Source of the DNA: Peptostreptococcus faecalis
Lineage (GTDB): Bacteria; Bacillota; Clostridia; Peptostreptococcales; Peptostreptococcaceae
NCBI RefSeq assembly: GCF_900240845.1
Contig: NZ_OERU01000001.1
Span: forward strand, 1,104,337 to 1,168,336
Length of the DNA: 64,000 nt
Direction of reading: 5' to 3'
The notes below the pieces were generated by a model. It was not told where the DNA came from. It did not search any database and was given only the letters and a program-made list of their open reading frames with translations. The position numbers and the translations under genes are program-made. Position 1 is the stretch's first letter. Every line of letters begins with the position of its first letter. Below are positions 44,897 to 53,836 of this stretch, piece after piece.

Positions 44897-47101
44897 CTAG
44901 CTTCTGAATTTCATAATTCTCAATGAATTTAAAACGGCAAGAACTGCAACTCCAACATCTGCAAATATTGCAATCCACATATTAGCTAATCCAAATATAC
45001 TTAATATCATAATTAGTACTTTTATTCCTATCGCAAATATAATATTTTGCCAAACAATCTTACTTGTCTTTCTTGATATTTTTACAGCAGTAGCTAACTT
45101 TGATACTTCATCAGTCATAATTACTATGTCAGATGCCTCTATTGCTGCATCCGAACCTACTCCACCCATAGATATCCCAATATCTGCTCTAGCAATAACT
45201 GGAGCATCGTTTATTCCATCTCCTATAAAAGCTACTTTTGTTTTTTCTTCTTTCTCATAAATTATTTCCTCTAAAATTTCAACTTTTTTATTTGGTAATA
45301 AATTTGAGTAATATTTTTTTATACCAAGTTTATTAGAAATTTCGGATGCAACACTCTTTGAATCTCCAGTAAGCATTATAATATTTTCCACACCAATGTT
45401 TTTTAATTCATCTATTGCTTTATAACTATCTTCTTTTATCTCATCAGATATTTCTAAGCACCCAAAGTACTTTTTGTCTACAGCTACATAAACCTTTGTT
45501 GAAGAATTTTCTATTTCACTGAAAGTAATGTTGAATCTATTTAGCAATCTTGCATTACCAGCTAATATTTCTTTTCCAGAATATATGACCTTTACTCCAT
45601 TAGCAGATATTTCTTCATATTCTTCTATATCACTATTCGACATCTCAAAATTATTGTGTTCGTTTTTAAAATAGTTAGAAATGGAAGTTGCAATTGGATG
45701 AGTAGATCTTGATTCAGCTATATATGCATATTTTAACAGCTCTTTCTCATCAATATCATCTTCTACCACTATGTTTGTTACTTTAAAAACTCCTTTGGTT
45801 AAAGTCCCTGTTTTATCCAAAACCACTGTTTCTAAATTTTTAAGTGCCTCTAGATAATTACTTCCTTTTACAAGTATTCCATTTTTTGAAGATACGCCTA
45901 TACCAGAGAAATAACTCAAAGGTATTGACAATACTAATGCACATGGACAAGATACAACTAAAAAGATCAATCCTCTGTACAGCCATTTATCAAAAGGTTG
46001 GTTCAAAAATATTGCTGGTAGCACAGATATTATTACTGCTAATCCCACAACAATAGGCGTGTAGTATCTAGCAAATACTGTTATAAAATTTTCTGTCTTT
46101 GATTTTTTAGTTGTTGCATTTTCCACCATTTCTAATATTTTAGATACGGTTGAATCTTCAAATCTCTTTGTCACTTCAATAGTTACAACTGAGTTTTTAT
46201 TTATTATTCCTGAGATAACTTCTTCTCCTCTTGATATGCTTCTCAATACTGATTCTCCAGTGATTGCTGCTGTATCAAATCTACTTTCACCGTCTACTAT
46301 TATTCCATCTAGAGGAACCTTTTCTCCAACTTTAACAACTATTTTATCGCCAATATCAACATTTTCTGGGGATACAGAAATTATTTCATCTCCTTGTAAT
46401 AAATGTGCCACTTCTGGTTTTATATTCATTAAATTCTCTATATTTTTTCTAGATTTATTGACAGCCTTAGACTCTAGGTATTCTCCTACACCGTAAAATA
46501 GCATTACACCTACGGCCTCTGGATATTCACCTATTGCTATTGCTCCTATTGTAGCAATAGTCATAAGGAAATTTTCATCCATTACCCTTCCTTTTACAAT
46601 ATTTCTTACTGCACTAGTTATAACCTTATATCCAGACAATACATACGCAATTAGTAAAGATATTAAATATACCGACTTTGGTAATCCAAAATAATTTGAA
46701 ACTATACCAAAAATATAAATACTTATTGATATTATAAGTACTTTCAAACTATCTACTTCATGACTGTGTTCATGAGAATTTTCATTTTTTATATCATCAT
46801 TATTGTCACAACAATCACTGATACTACTCTTATTATAAGATTGTGTGTGTTTTATTGATTTTTTTTCAGTCTGATAGCTTATTTTTTTATCTAATCCGGG
46901 TTCTATATCATCAATAATTTTTATAATTTCTTCTACCACTTGATCTCTCTCAAACTCATCTCTAATTCCTAGAGCAAGTTTTTTTGTTATAAAATTCAAA
47001 TTAGCACTTTGAATTTCTTTTTTTTCTTTTACCTTATCTTCTATTTTTCCAGCGCAATGTGCGCATCCCAAGCCTTCCAAAATGATTTCAACTTTTTTCA
47101 T
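44897..47101 (-). CDS. cadA: P1B-type Cd/Zn/Pb-exporting ATPase
   Basis: This metal-efflux pump has 734 residues. The N-terminal HMA domain has C13 and C16 (LGCAHCAGK). A His/Cys/Asp-rich linker follows (SDCCDNNDD, NSHEHSHEVDS), a plausible metal-binding loop. Catalytic features are the phosphorylation motif VVLDKTGTLTKG, the transmembrane metal site CPCALVLSIPLS, DTAAITGESVLRS, the nucleotide site STHPIATSI (HP motif), and AFIGDGINDAPVIARADIGI. CPC plus a Lys/Asp pair in the last helices (GIKVLIMILS, FADVGVAVLAVLNSLR) indicate the zinc/cadmium subgroup. It follows the CadC-like regulator by 33 bases, with which it should be co-regulated. Confidence 0.95.
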   Translation of the reverse strand: MKKVEIILEGLGCAHCAGKIEDKVKEKKEIQSANLNFITKKLALGIRDEFERDQVVEEIIKIIDDIEPGLDKKISYQTEKKSIKHTQSYNKSSISDCCDNNDDIKNENSHEHSHEVDSLKVLIISISIYIFGIVSNYFGLPKSVYLISLLIAYVLSGYKVITSAVRNIVKGRVMDENFLMTIATIGAIAIGEYPEAVGVMLFYGVGEYLESKAVNKSRKNIENLMNIKPEVAHLLQGDEIISVSPENVDIGDKIVVKVGEKVPLDGIIVDGESRFDTAAITGESVLRSISRGEEVISGIINKNSVVTIEVTKRFEDSTVSKILEMVENATTKKSKTENFITVFARYYTPIVVGLAVIISVLPAIFLNQPFDKWLYRGLIFLVVSCPCALVLSIPLSYFSGIGVSSKNGILVKGSNYLEALKNLETVVLDKTGTLTKGVFKVTNIVVEDDIDEKELLKYAYIAESRSTHPIATSISNYFKNEHNNFEMSNSDIEEYEEISANGVKVIYSGKEILAGNARLLNRFNITFSEIENSSTKVYVAVDKKYFGCLEISDEIKEDSYKAIDELKNIGVENIIMLTGDSKSVASEISNKLGIKKYYSNLLPNKKVEILEEIIYEKEEKTKVAFIGDGINDAPVIARADIGISMGGVGSDAAIEASDIVIMTDEVSKLATAVKISRKTSKIVWQNIIFAIGIKVLIMILSIFGLANMWIAIFADVGVAVLAVLNSLRIMKFRS

Positions 47102-47134
47102 GTTTACCTCCCCTGTATAAGCGACTTATTTACT

Positions 47135-47521
47135 TTAATAGTACATTTCGTTTATATGGCTCAAACCACAGTCAAAGATATCTCTAACATGAGAGTCATC
47201 TAGAGAATAATATACTGTTTTTCCTTCTTTTCTGAATTTTACTAGCCTAGCTTTTTTTAAAGTTCTTAACTGATGAGAAATTGCAGATTGTGTCATTCCA
47301 ATCAAATCTGCTATTTCACACACACAGAGTTCTTTATCAAACAATACTTTAATAATTTTTATTCTAGTTACATCTCCAAACACTTTGAAAAATTCTGCTA
47401 AATCATCTATTTTTTCATCTGAAATATTTTCATCACTAGCTAAGCTATTTTTATCTATACTAATTTTATGTTCTTGGCAAATCTGTATTTCATCATCAAT
47501 AATCATCTTTTCTATCGGCAT
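47135..47521 (-). CDS. cadC: ArsR/SmtB-family metal sensor, CadC-like
   Basis: This dimeric winged-helix repressor is released by metal. I start at ATG 47519-47521, preceded by GGAGG; the 37-residue upstream extension of the longer frame crosses the operator. The 128-residue protein keeps both metal sites of the family. The alpha-3N type has C66 and C68 in ELCVCEIADLIG, plus C15 near the N-terminus. The alpha-5 site is D109-x-H111-x10-H122-x2-E125, seen in DDSHVRDIFDCGLSHINE. Recognition helix: MTQSAISHQLRTLKKARLV. It precedes cadA and most likely represses both genes through the nearby inverted repeat. Confidence 0.93.
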   Translation of the reverse strand: MPIEKMIIDDEIQICQEHKISIDKNSLASDENISDEKIDDLAEFFKVFGDVTRIKIIKVLFDKELCVCEIADLIGMTQSAISHQLRTLKKARLVKFRKEGKTVYYSLDDSHVRDIFDCGLSHINEMYY

Positions 47522-47544
47522 TTCACTACCTCCATTCTTTATAT

Positions 47545-47564
47545 ATATGAATACTTGCTCATAT
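47545..47564. promoter_or_regulatory. CadC/SmtB-type operator
   Basis: The inverted repeat ATATGA-N8-TCATAT lies between the promoter and the cadC start. On the minus strand it reads ATATGAGCAAGTATTCATAT, close to known cad/czr operators (ATATGAACA..TGTTCATAT type). Its place just after the transcription start fits repression. Confidence 0.8.
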
Positions 47565-47578
47565 GTTTGTATATTCAT

Positions 47579-47607
47579 ATTATACATCTTGATTATATAA
47601 AAGTAAA
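47579..47607 (-). promoter_or_regulatory. Promoter for cadCA
   Basis: On the minus strand -35 TTTACT (47602-47607) and -10 TATAAT (47579-47584) are 17 bases apart. The operator starts about 15 bases downstream of the -10. Confidence 0.75.
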
Positions 47608-47615
47608 TACAAAAA

Positions 47616-47640
47616 AGAGGCTTTTTATACAAAAGCCTCT
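47616..47640 (-). terminator. Terminator after the ABC exporter gene
   Basis: The hairpin AGAGGCTTTT / AAAAGCCTCT has a 5-base loop and T-runs on both strands. It lies between the ABC gene (ends 47684) and the cadC promoter and may insulate the two. Confidence 0.85.
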
Positions 47641-47683
47641 TTTTGTTATTATTAAGTATATAGTTTATTTACATCGCTATTTA

Positions 47684-49450
47684 TTATATGTTGTAAAAAA
47701 AGTTGTTACCTGACTTTGTATAAAGACCATAATAATAACCTTTTTTATCCATTAATTCTTGATGGCTTCCAGTCTCTACGATACCATTATCGTCCATGAC
47801 AATGATCTCATCTGAATTTTGTATAGTAGTCAATCTATGTGCAATAGTTATAGTCGTTCTGCCTTTTGACAATATTTCAAGAGAAGCTTGTACAATTGCC
47901 TCGCTGTTATTATCCAGTGCAGAAGTTGCTTCGTCTAGCACCAACACTGGTGGATTCTTTAAAAATACCCTTGCTATGGATATTCTCTGTTTTTGACCAC
48001 CGGAAAGCATTACGCCTCTTTCTCCTACATATGTATCAAATCCATCTTCTAGTTCCATTATAAATTCATATGCCCCAGCAAGCTTACTTGCCTCTATAAT
48101 TTCTTCTTCTGTAGCATCTGGTTTACCATATCTTATATTTTCCATAACTGATCCTGAAAATAGGTACACGTCTTGTTGAACTATTCCTATATTATTTCTC
48201 AAAGAACTTAAAGTTATATCTTTTACATTTATACCGTCAATGAATACTCCACCTTTAGTAACGTCATAAAATCTAGGAATAAGTGATGAAACCGTACTTT
48301 TCCCACTACCTGATGGTCCTACTAACGCAATATTTTGTCCTTTCTTAATAGAAAGATTAAAATCATTTAGCACATATTCACTACTTTCATTGTATCTAAA
48401 ATAAACATTTTTGAATTCAATGTTACCTTCAACATTATCCAATATTACTGCATCTTCGCTATCTGTAATATCTGACTCAATTGCCATTATTTCATTGAAT
48501 CTTTCAATTCCTGTCATACCTTTTTGAAATTGTTCCGTAAATTCTATAATTCTTTTTACTGTCACCAATAATGTCGTCACATACATCACATATGCTAACA
48601 TATCACCAGGTTCTAACTTACCATTTATCATTTGTATTCCGCCGAATACTACAACGATAAAATACATTGCTCCATCAATCGCCCTATTTACAGTATTAAA
48701 TCCTGCCATAGATTTATAGAACATTTCTTTTATAGATAAAAATTTGTTATTATCTTTTTCAAATTTTTCACGCTCTATATCTTCATTTGCAAAACTCTTT
48801 ACGACTTTAATTCCAAGTAAGCTATCCTCAATACTAGAATTTAGATTTCCTACGTGTACTCTCTGTTTTTTCTGAGCATCTCTCATCTTATTTTTAAACT
48901 TATTAGAGCTAATAAACATAATTGGAATCATAATATAAACCGCTAAAGTAAGAGGTAAATTTATACTGATCAATATTATGAACGAAAATACGACTTTTAT
49001 TAATCCTATAAAATACTCTTCAGGACAATGGTGAGCAAACTCAGTTATATCAAATAAATCATTTGTCATTCTAGACATTATTTGACCAACCTTAGTTTCA
49101 TTATAAAAATTGTCTGATAAGGTCTGTAGATGCTTATAAACATCACTTCTCATATCTGTTTCAATTTTAGCTCCCATAATATGTCCGATTGAAGCCATAT
49201 AGTATACCGCGACTAGCTCTATACATTTAATTATTATAAATACAGCTGCTAATCTAAGTATTAGTTGAAGCGATAAAGATGCCTTATCTGATATACCTAA
49301 ATTTGTCATGTATCTCAAAATTAGGGGTAATACCATTTCAGATGCAGTTGTTAATGCTGCACAAAGTAAATCTAAAAATAAGATATTTTTATATCTATTG
49401 AAATATGGCAATACGCTTTTTATTAATCCAAAGCTTTTCATTTTTTCCAC
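47684..49450 (-). CDS. ABC exporter, fused permease and ATPase
   Basis: This is a half-transporter of 588 residues. Six membrane segments fill residues 20-320, with the TMD signature GQIMSRMTNDLFDITEFAHH. The ATPase domain follows: Walker A ALVGPSGSGKSTVSSLIPRF, Q-loop NNIGIVQQDVYLFSGSV, signature MLSGGQKQRISIARVFLKNP, Walker B VLVLDEATSALD and the His-switch IAHRLTTI. It belongs to the MsbA/LmrA/BmrA group. It works as a dimer. With no partner half-transporter nearby, a homodimer exporting lipids, drugs or peptides is likely. It is not evidently linked to the adjacent cad genes because a terminator lies between. Confidence 0.92.
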   Translation of the reverse strand: MEKMKSFGLIKSVLPYFNRYKNILFLDLLCAALTTASEMVLPLILRYMTNLGISDKASLSLQLILRLAAVFIIIKCIELVAVYYMASIGHIMGAKIETDMRSDVYKHLQTLSDNFYNETKVGQIMSRMTNDLFDITEFAHHCPEEYFIGLIKVVFSFIILISINLPLTLAVYIMIPIMFISSNKFKNKMRDAQKKQRVHVGNLNSSIEDSLLGIKVVKSFANEDIEREKFEKDNNKFLSIKEMFYKSMAGFNTVNRAIDGAMYFIVVVFGGIQMINGKLEPGDMLAYVMYVTTLLVTVKRIIEFTEQFQKGMTGIERFNEIMAIESDITDSEDAVILDNVEGNIEFKNVYFRYNESSEYVLNDFNLSIKKGQNIALVGPSGSGKSTVSSLIPRFYDVTKGGVFIDGINVKDITLSSLRNNIGIVQQDVYLFSGSVMENIRYGKPDATEEEIIEASKLAGAYEFIMELEDGFDTYVGERGVMLSGGQKQRISIARVFLKNPPVLVLDEATSALDNNSEAIVQASLEILSKGRTTITIAHRLTTIQNSDEIIVMDDNGIVETGSHQELMDKKGYYYGLYTKSGNNFFYNI

Positions 49451-49632
49451 TACGATAATCTATCTCCTTCCTTTTCATTATTTTTTAAAAAACTATATAT
49501 TAATTATGATATCTATTATTAATATATACATATTATTAAAGTTTAAATCATCTTTATATAAAATAAATGTTTTCTATTAATTACAATAAGTTTAATAATT
49601 CTGGACTTTTATATAGAAGTAATTCATACTTT

Positions 49633-50067
49633 TTAACTGTTTATTTTTCTGGATCTAAATTCAACATACAGATATGATAAAAAAAGTATCATAAATATTA
49701 AGCATATTATAAATTGACAAGTTTCAACGCTTAAAACACCTGATTTTATTACTTTTGCAGTTCCACTCATTATATCTCTTATATAAGATATAATTGTAAT
49801 CATTGAAATTGCTCCTGCTAGTATATAAAAAAGTTTCATTTTATTACATTGTTCTCTAGTTTGAAACCTCACTAATCTTCTTGAAAAGCTTACAACAACA
49901 GAAAATGAAAGCGGAATAACATATTGATATGGATACTCCGCCCATTTAATTCCTCGCATTTCCAAAAGCCAATTAAACACCATAAATATAAAAAAAATTA
50001 ATATCATATCCATATACTGATTCTTTCTTATTCTATTTATATTCACTCTTTCACCGCCAAATTCCAC
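49633..50067 (-). CDS. Small integral membrane protein, unknown
   Basis: The protein has up to 144 residues. Four hydrophobic segments are visible: MDMILIFFIFMVFNWLL, YVIPLSFSVVVSFS, LFYILAGAISMITIISYI and CQFIICLIFMILFLSYLYV. Charged loops include RRLVRFQTREQCNK. I do not recognise a family. The start is uncertain: GTG 50065-50067 gives the full length, while GTG 50044-50046 follows a better ribosome-like GGCGGTG and would remove seven residues. It lies 5 bases after the HPrK/PEPCK-like gene and is surely cotranscribed with it, so it may be its membrane partner. Confidence 0.7.
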   Translation of the reverse strand: MEFGGERVNINRIRKNQYMDMILIFFIFMVFNWLLEMRGIKWAEYPYQYVIPLSFSVVVSFSRRLVRFQTREQCNKMKLFYILAGAISMITIISYIRDIMSGTAKVIKSGVLSVETCQFIICLIFMILFLSYLYVEFRSRKINS

Positions 50068-50072
50068 AAAAT

Positions 50073-51761
50073 TTATATGTTTAGTTCTTTCAACAGATAT
50101 GAAGCAGACTCTTTTATAGCTTCATTAGATTTATTTATACCCAATTGAGTATATATCTGCCCAACCTTAATATTTGATTCAAAAAAGGCATTAAATATTT
50201 CATCAATTAAAGGCTCAGCTATTTCTTTTTTTTGTTCTGGTCCAAATGGATTTGCAAAAAAAGTTGTGCTAATACCTTTTTCATCTGTAGTGCCTAGAGC
50301 TTTTCTTTTACCCTCTTCAAACACCACTTTTGCGTCCTCAGATCTAGTAAAGAATTCCACACCTATCTTGTCATCATAGTTATTAGCGTATAAAAACATA
50401 TCGACCTTAGTGTCTTTTATTATATCTTTATATTTAGAAACAGGTATAACTACCCTTGCATTTGTTGTCTCTGGGTTGAAAAATATACTTCTATCCATAT
50501 CTCTATATGCAGCACCACTTTCCAAATCATCGAGTCTTACAAATGCACCTATTTCTGTTCCATTTGCATATACTTCACCATTTTTAACATAAAAAGCTCC
50601 CATATCATCAAATATGATGTCCATGTCTCTTATAGAATCTCCTGATATCATTCTTAGTGCTTCTATTGTTTCTGATTTACCTGCTCCGGAGTCGCCCAAA
50701 AAAGCCACATTTTTTGTCGTTCCATTTTTAAATGTCAATGCCACCATTGCTCCATGAATTGGGAGTTTTTTCTTTGTCATCATGCACAAATTATGAAGTG
50801 TTAAGCACATTTTTTTCATATAACCAAAGTATTCTGCATCTTTTTTATAAGCGACTTGACCAATATAAATATCATTTTTAATATCATGATAAAATTTACA
50901 TCCTTCTTTGTCAGTTTTCATTCCAAATAAACATATTAAATCAGGCTTTCTATACATCAAATCTTCTTCAGACGCTAATTCAAATAAATTTGCTAAAGAT
51001 ATTCCACTTGCAATAAAATCTCTGTGAAAATATACAAATGCTAAGCTCTCTCCTATCTTTGCCGGATAACAGTACCAATCTTCTACTCTTTCATCAAATT
51101 CTGCCATAGGATGCTCAAAAATTTCATCAAATGTTCCTACTCTTTTATTTGAATGAGGATGCACTAGTAGTGGAGATCTAATCATTACAGTATCAATAAA
51201 AGGTATTTCTAAAAGTTTCTTATAAGTTTGACCTGATGTCCACTTTATATTTTTTATTAGAAGACAAGCATTAGATGCAGGATTTAATTGCCTGTATACA
51301 CGATTTTCATAACCCTGTACCTTTTCTCCAATAGTTCTGTAAAAGCTTAATACTAGTTCATTAAAGCTCTTATCAAAATCCATAAAAGTCTTTGATGTCA
51401 AAGCACTGTCATTCATCTCAACAACCCCAAATTTCAACTTGCTTCTAAAAAATGTATATATATCCTCAAATGCTTTTAAAAATAGATCTCTATCTTCCAA
51501 ATATTCATCTTCTATTTCACTCAGTTCAAATACTAAAAGTTTCTTCAAGCAATTTACAAAATCTAACGTAGCTTTATAATAAGATTTCTCTTTTATCAAA
51601 TATTTTGCTATTTTACCATTTCTTTTTTCAATTACAGAAATATAACTCATAATGACTTTTTCTAGCTCGCTACTGTTTGCCAGTTCAAAAATATTTTTAT
51701 AATATGTATTTTTATAATTAATAATTATAGTTGACTTACTTCCTTCTCCGTAATTAACCAT
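50073..51761 (-). CDS. HPr kinase/PEP carboxykinase-superfamily P-loop protein
   Basis: The protein has 562 residues. About 330 N-terminal residues match nothing I can name. The C-terminal part starts LPIHGAMVALTF and contains a P-loop FLGDSGAGKSETIEALRM (about 354-371), identical in style to the HPr kinase A-site. An acidic pair (IIFDDMG, about 384-386) follows for metal binding, and VKNGEVYANGTEIGAFVRLD is like the PEPCK beta-sheet. STTFFANPFGPEQ near the end is also conserved-looking. It is far longer than HPr kinase (about 310) and lacks the usual PEPCK substrate motifs. It may be a protein or small-molecule kinase; the substrate is unknown. It is cotranscribed with a small membrane protein. 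Confidence 0.7.
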   Translation of the reverse strand: MVNYGEGSKSTIIINYKNTYYKNIFELANSSELEKVIMSYISVIEKRNGKIAKYLIKEKSYYKATLDFVNCLKKLLVFELSEIEDEYLEDRDLFLKAFEDIYTFFRSKLKFGVVEMNDSALTSKTFMDFDKSFNELVLSFYRTIGEKVQGYENRVYRQLNPASNACLLIKNIKWTSGQTYKKLLEIPFIDTVMIRSPLLVHPHSNKRVGTFDEIFEHPMAEFDERVEDWYCYPAKIGESLAFVYFHRDFIASGISLANLFELASEEDLMYRKPDLICLFGMKTDKEGCKFYHDIKNDIYIGQVAYKKDAEYFGYMKKMCLTLHNLCMMTKKKLPIHGAMVALTFKNGTTKNVAFLGDSGAGKSETIEALRMISGDSIRDMDIIFDDMGAFYVKNGEVYANGTEIGAFVRLDDLESGAAYRDMDRSIFFNPETTNARVVIPVSKYKDIIKDTKVDMFLYANNYDDKIGVEFFTRSEDAKVVFEEGKRKALGTTDEKGISTTFFANPFGPEQKKEIAEPLIDEIFNAFFESNIKVGQIYTQLGINKSNEAIKESASYLLKELNI

Positions 51762-51910
51762 GTTCTCACTCCTATCTTAAAATAGTTGCAATTTATTTAA
51801 GTGCAAGATTTAATAATTATCCTCTACAACTTACGAACTAATTTTATATTTAATTATATTAAGTTCGTATTTAATCTTCTTTACTAGATTTTATCATAAC
51901 TTAATTCCTT

Positions 51911-51956
51911 TGTATACAAAAAGAGATTGAACATTTTCAATCTCTTTTTGTATACA
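51911..51956. terminator. Strong hairpin terminator after the TatD gene
   Basis: A perfect 20-base-pair stem begins TGTATACAAAAAGAGATTGA and has a 6-base loop. The leftward transcript from tatD would end here, upstream of the HPrK-like gene. Internal A- and T-runs give U-tails in both directions. Confidence 0.85.
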
Positions 51957-51981
51957 TTATTTATTTATATTTTTCCTAAAT

Positions 51982-52746
51982 TCAATTTGTATTTAATAGT
52001 TTTTTTGAGTTTTTTGAAACTACATTTTCAATTTCTTCTAGCTTCATATTTTTGATAATAGATATTTCAGAAAGTGTTTTTTCTAGCATTGCCCTAATTT
52101 TTTCTGGCTTAAATGATTCCTTAAAAAGCCACTCCAATGCATCTATTCCATCTGTTTCAAGTAATAATCTATTTAGTGGCACCTTATCAACCAGTTTTCT
52201 CACATTGTCATCAATTAATACGGCAGGTCCAACTGTAAAATAACAACCCTTCTCAATATATTCGTCAATATAATCTGGGCTACTGTACCAATGCACAATA
52301 AATATCAAATCATAATGTCTAATTATAGAGTATATCCTATCCTCCATATTTTTTGTATGCAATATAACAGGTAAATCATATTTTTCAGCTAAATCTAAAC
52401 TCTTTTTAAAATACTTTTCTTGAATATCGGTAGGCACATTGCACCATTTTTCATCCATTCCAATTTCACCGACAAAATTCGCATTTTTTATAGAATCTTC
52501 ATACTCTTCACCAAAGTGCTCATCTGCTATATCTGAGTCAAAAGGATGAATACCAACACTAAAATAAAGATCACTAAAGAAAGTTTGATTACCTAATTGA
52601 ACAGATTCTATAAATTTTTTTACTGCCTCGTATTCTCTTATATTCCTACAATTTACTACTGGTACAATATTATCTTCATAATACTGTAACAATTCATCTC
52701 GACTGCTAATATGCGTATGAAAATCGAATATAATTTTCTTTTTCAA
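51982..52746 (-). CDS. TatD-family metal-dependent hydrolase
   Basis: This TIM-barrel deoxyribonuclease/hydrolase has about 254 residues. Metal ligands are seen in IIFDFHTHISSRDEL (HxH), FVGEIGMDEKW (Glu), LPVILHTKN (His), FIVHWYSS (His) and LLLETDGIDALEW (Asp). Classical TatD has GExGLD; here it is GEIGMDEKW. I start at TTG 52744-52746, which follows AGAGGGG; an upstream in-frame TTG at 52764 lacks such a site. It lies about 27 bases after a NiaR-type regulator. DNA-repair or D-amino-acyl-tRNA roles are known for some family members; none is specified here. Confidence 0.85.
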   Translation of the reverse strand: MKKKIIFDFHTHISSRDELLQYYEDNIVPVVNCRNIREYEAVKKFIESVQLGNQTFFSDLYFSVGIHPFDSDIADEHFGEEYEDSIKNANFVGEIGMDEKWCNVPTDIQEKYFKKSLDLAEKYDLPVILHTKNMEDRIYSIIRHYDLIFIVHWYSSPDYIDEYIEKGCYFTVGPAVLIDDNVRKLVDKVPLNRLLLETDGIDALEWLFKESFKPEKIRAMLEKTLSEISIIKNMKLEEIENVVSKNSKKLLNTN

Positions 52747-52773
52747 GGTTACCCCTCTTCTCAATAAATTATT

Positions 52774-53301
52774 TTAGCCTTCAATGAGAAATCCACGTTT
52801 TTTTAACATTTCTTCAGCATAATCTAAATTTTCTTTTGAAGTAGATTCCACCAAGTGAAAATGTTCGGAATTAGTCAAGCTAGACAAAGGTATATTATGT
52901 ATATTATCAAGACTAGATATAAATTGATCGACTTCTCTTCTATTCGATATATTTAAAGCTCCACCTATCTCACCATATATTTTATGTTCAACTCTAACAT
53001 CTACAACCCTACATCCAGCATCTACTATCAAATATAGTTCTTCTTTTGTTTCGTTAGCACTATGTTTTACTTTAAATTTTCTTGAAAAGATACCCTTTTC
53101 TATTTTTTTATCACTTTTATCTAACAGATAGCCTCTATTGGTAGATATTATATTTACTTCTGAAGCTCTTATCAAGGCAATATCACCGACTATAATTTGT
53201 CTGCTAACGCCAAAGATATCGGCAAGTTTTTTTGCAGAAATTGGTTTTTCTTCACTTTTAAGTATTTCTAAAATTTCATCTCTTCTATTGCTCGTTGACA
53301 T
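52774..53301 (-). CDS. niaR: Transcription repressor of NAD metabolism, NiaR/3H type
   Basis: The protein has 175 residues. The N-terminal HTH_11 winged helix contains ILKSEEKPISAKKLADIFGV then SRQIIVGDIALIRASEVNI. The C-terminal 3H domain keeps the three histidines: KVKHSANETKEELYLIVDAG, DVRVEHKIYGEI and SEHFHLVESTS. In Firmicutes this family senses nicotinic acid and represses niacin uptake or NAD synthesis genes (known for NiaR/YrxA). No nad genes are nearby; the next gene is TatD-like, so the targets must be elsewhere. Confidence 0.9.
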   Translation of the reverse strand: MSTSNRRDEILEILKSEEKPISAKKLADIFGVSRQIIVGDIALIRASEVNIISTNRGYLLDKSDKKIEKGIFSRKFKVKHSANETKEELYLIVDAGCRVVDVRVEHKIYGEIGGALNISNRREVDQFISSLDNIHNIPLSSLTNSEHFHLVESTSKENLDYAEEMLKKRGFLIEG

Positions 53302-53400
53302 TATCTACACCTCATTTTCGTGATTAATAATAATTACTACTATATATTATTTTAGTAGATAATTCAATCCTTTGATAAAAATTACATCTATATTCTATAT

Positions 53401-53790
53401 CTATTTTTTAGCTAATAAATCTCTTATTTCTATTAATAATTCCAATTGAGGATCTGGAGCTTCTGACTCTTCTTTAGATTCTTCTTTTTTGAATGCACTA
53501 GTCATTTTATTTATTATTTTTATAAACATGAATATAGAGAATGCTATAATTAGAAAATTAATTATCGCTTGTAAAAAAGCTCCATATCCTATAGATGCGC
53601 TTCCAACTGTTATCGCAAGTTTGGATACATCTACTCCACCAATGACAACACCTACAAGCGGCATCATTATCTTTTCAACCAGTGCTGTTACAATACCACC
53701 AAATGCTGATCCCATTACAACCCCGACTGCCATGTCAACAACATTACCCTTCATTGCAAATTCTTTGAATTCACTTATAAAACTCTTCAT
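53401..53790 (-). CDS. mscL: Large-conductance mechanosensitive channel
   Basis: This is a pentameric emergency osmotic release channel of 129 residues. The first helix is [20 protein letters not shown] then [20 protein letters not shown], the classic MscL pore with the gating glycines. The second membrane helix is [20 protein letters not shown]. The C-terminal cytosolic helix ([14 protein letters not shown]) is present. It is monocistronic. Confidence 0.98.
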   Translation of the reverse strand: MKSFISEFKEFAMKGNVVDMAVGVVMGSAFGGIVTALVEKIMMPLVGVVIGGVDVSKLAITVGSASIGYGAFLQAIINFLIIAFSIFMFIKIINKMTSAFKKEESKEESEAPDPQLELLIEIRDLLAKK

Positions 53791-53836
53791 AATAAACTCT
53801 CCTTATATTTTTTATATATAAATACTAATTTATATT

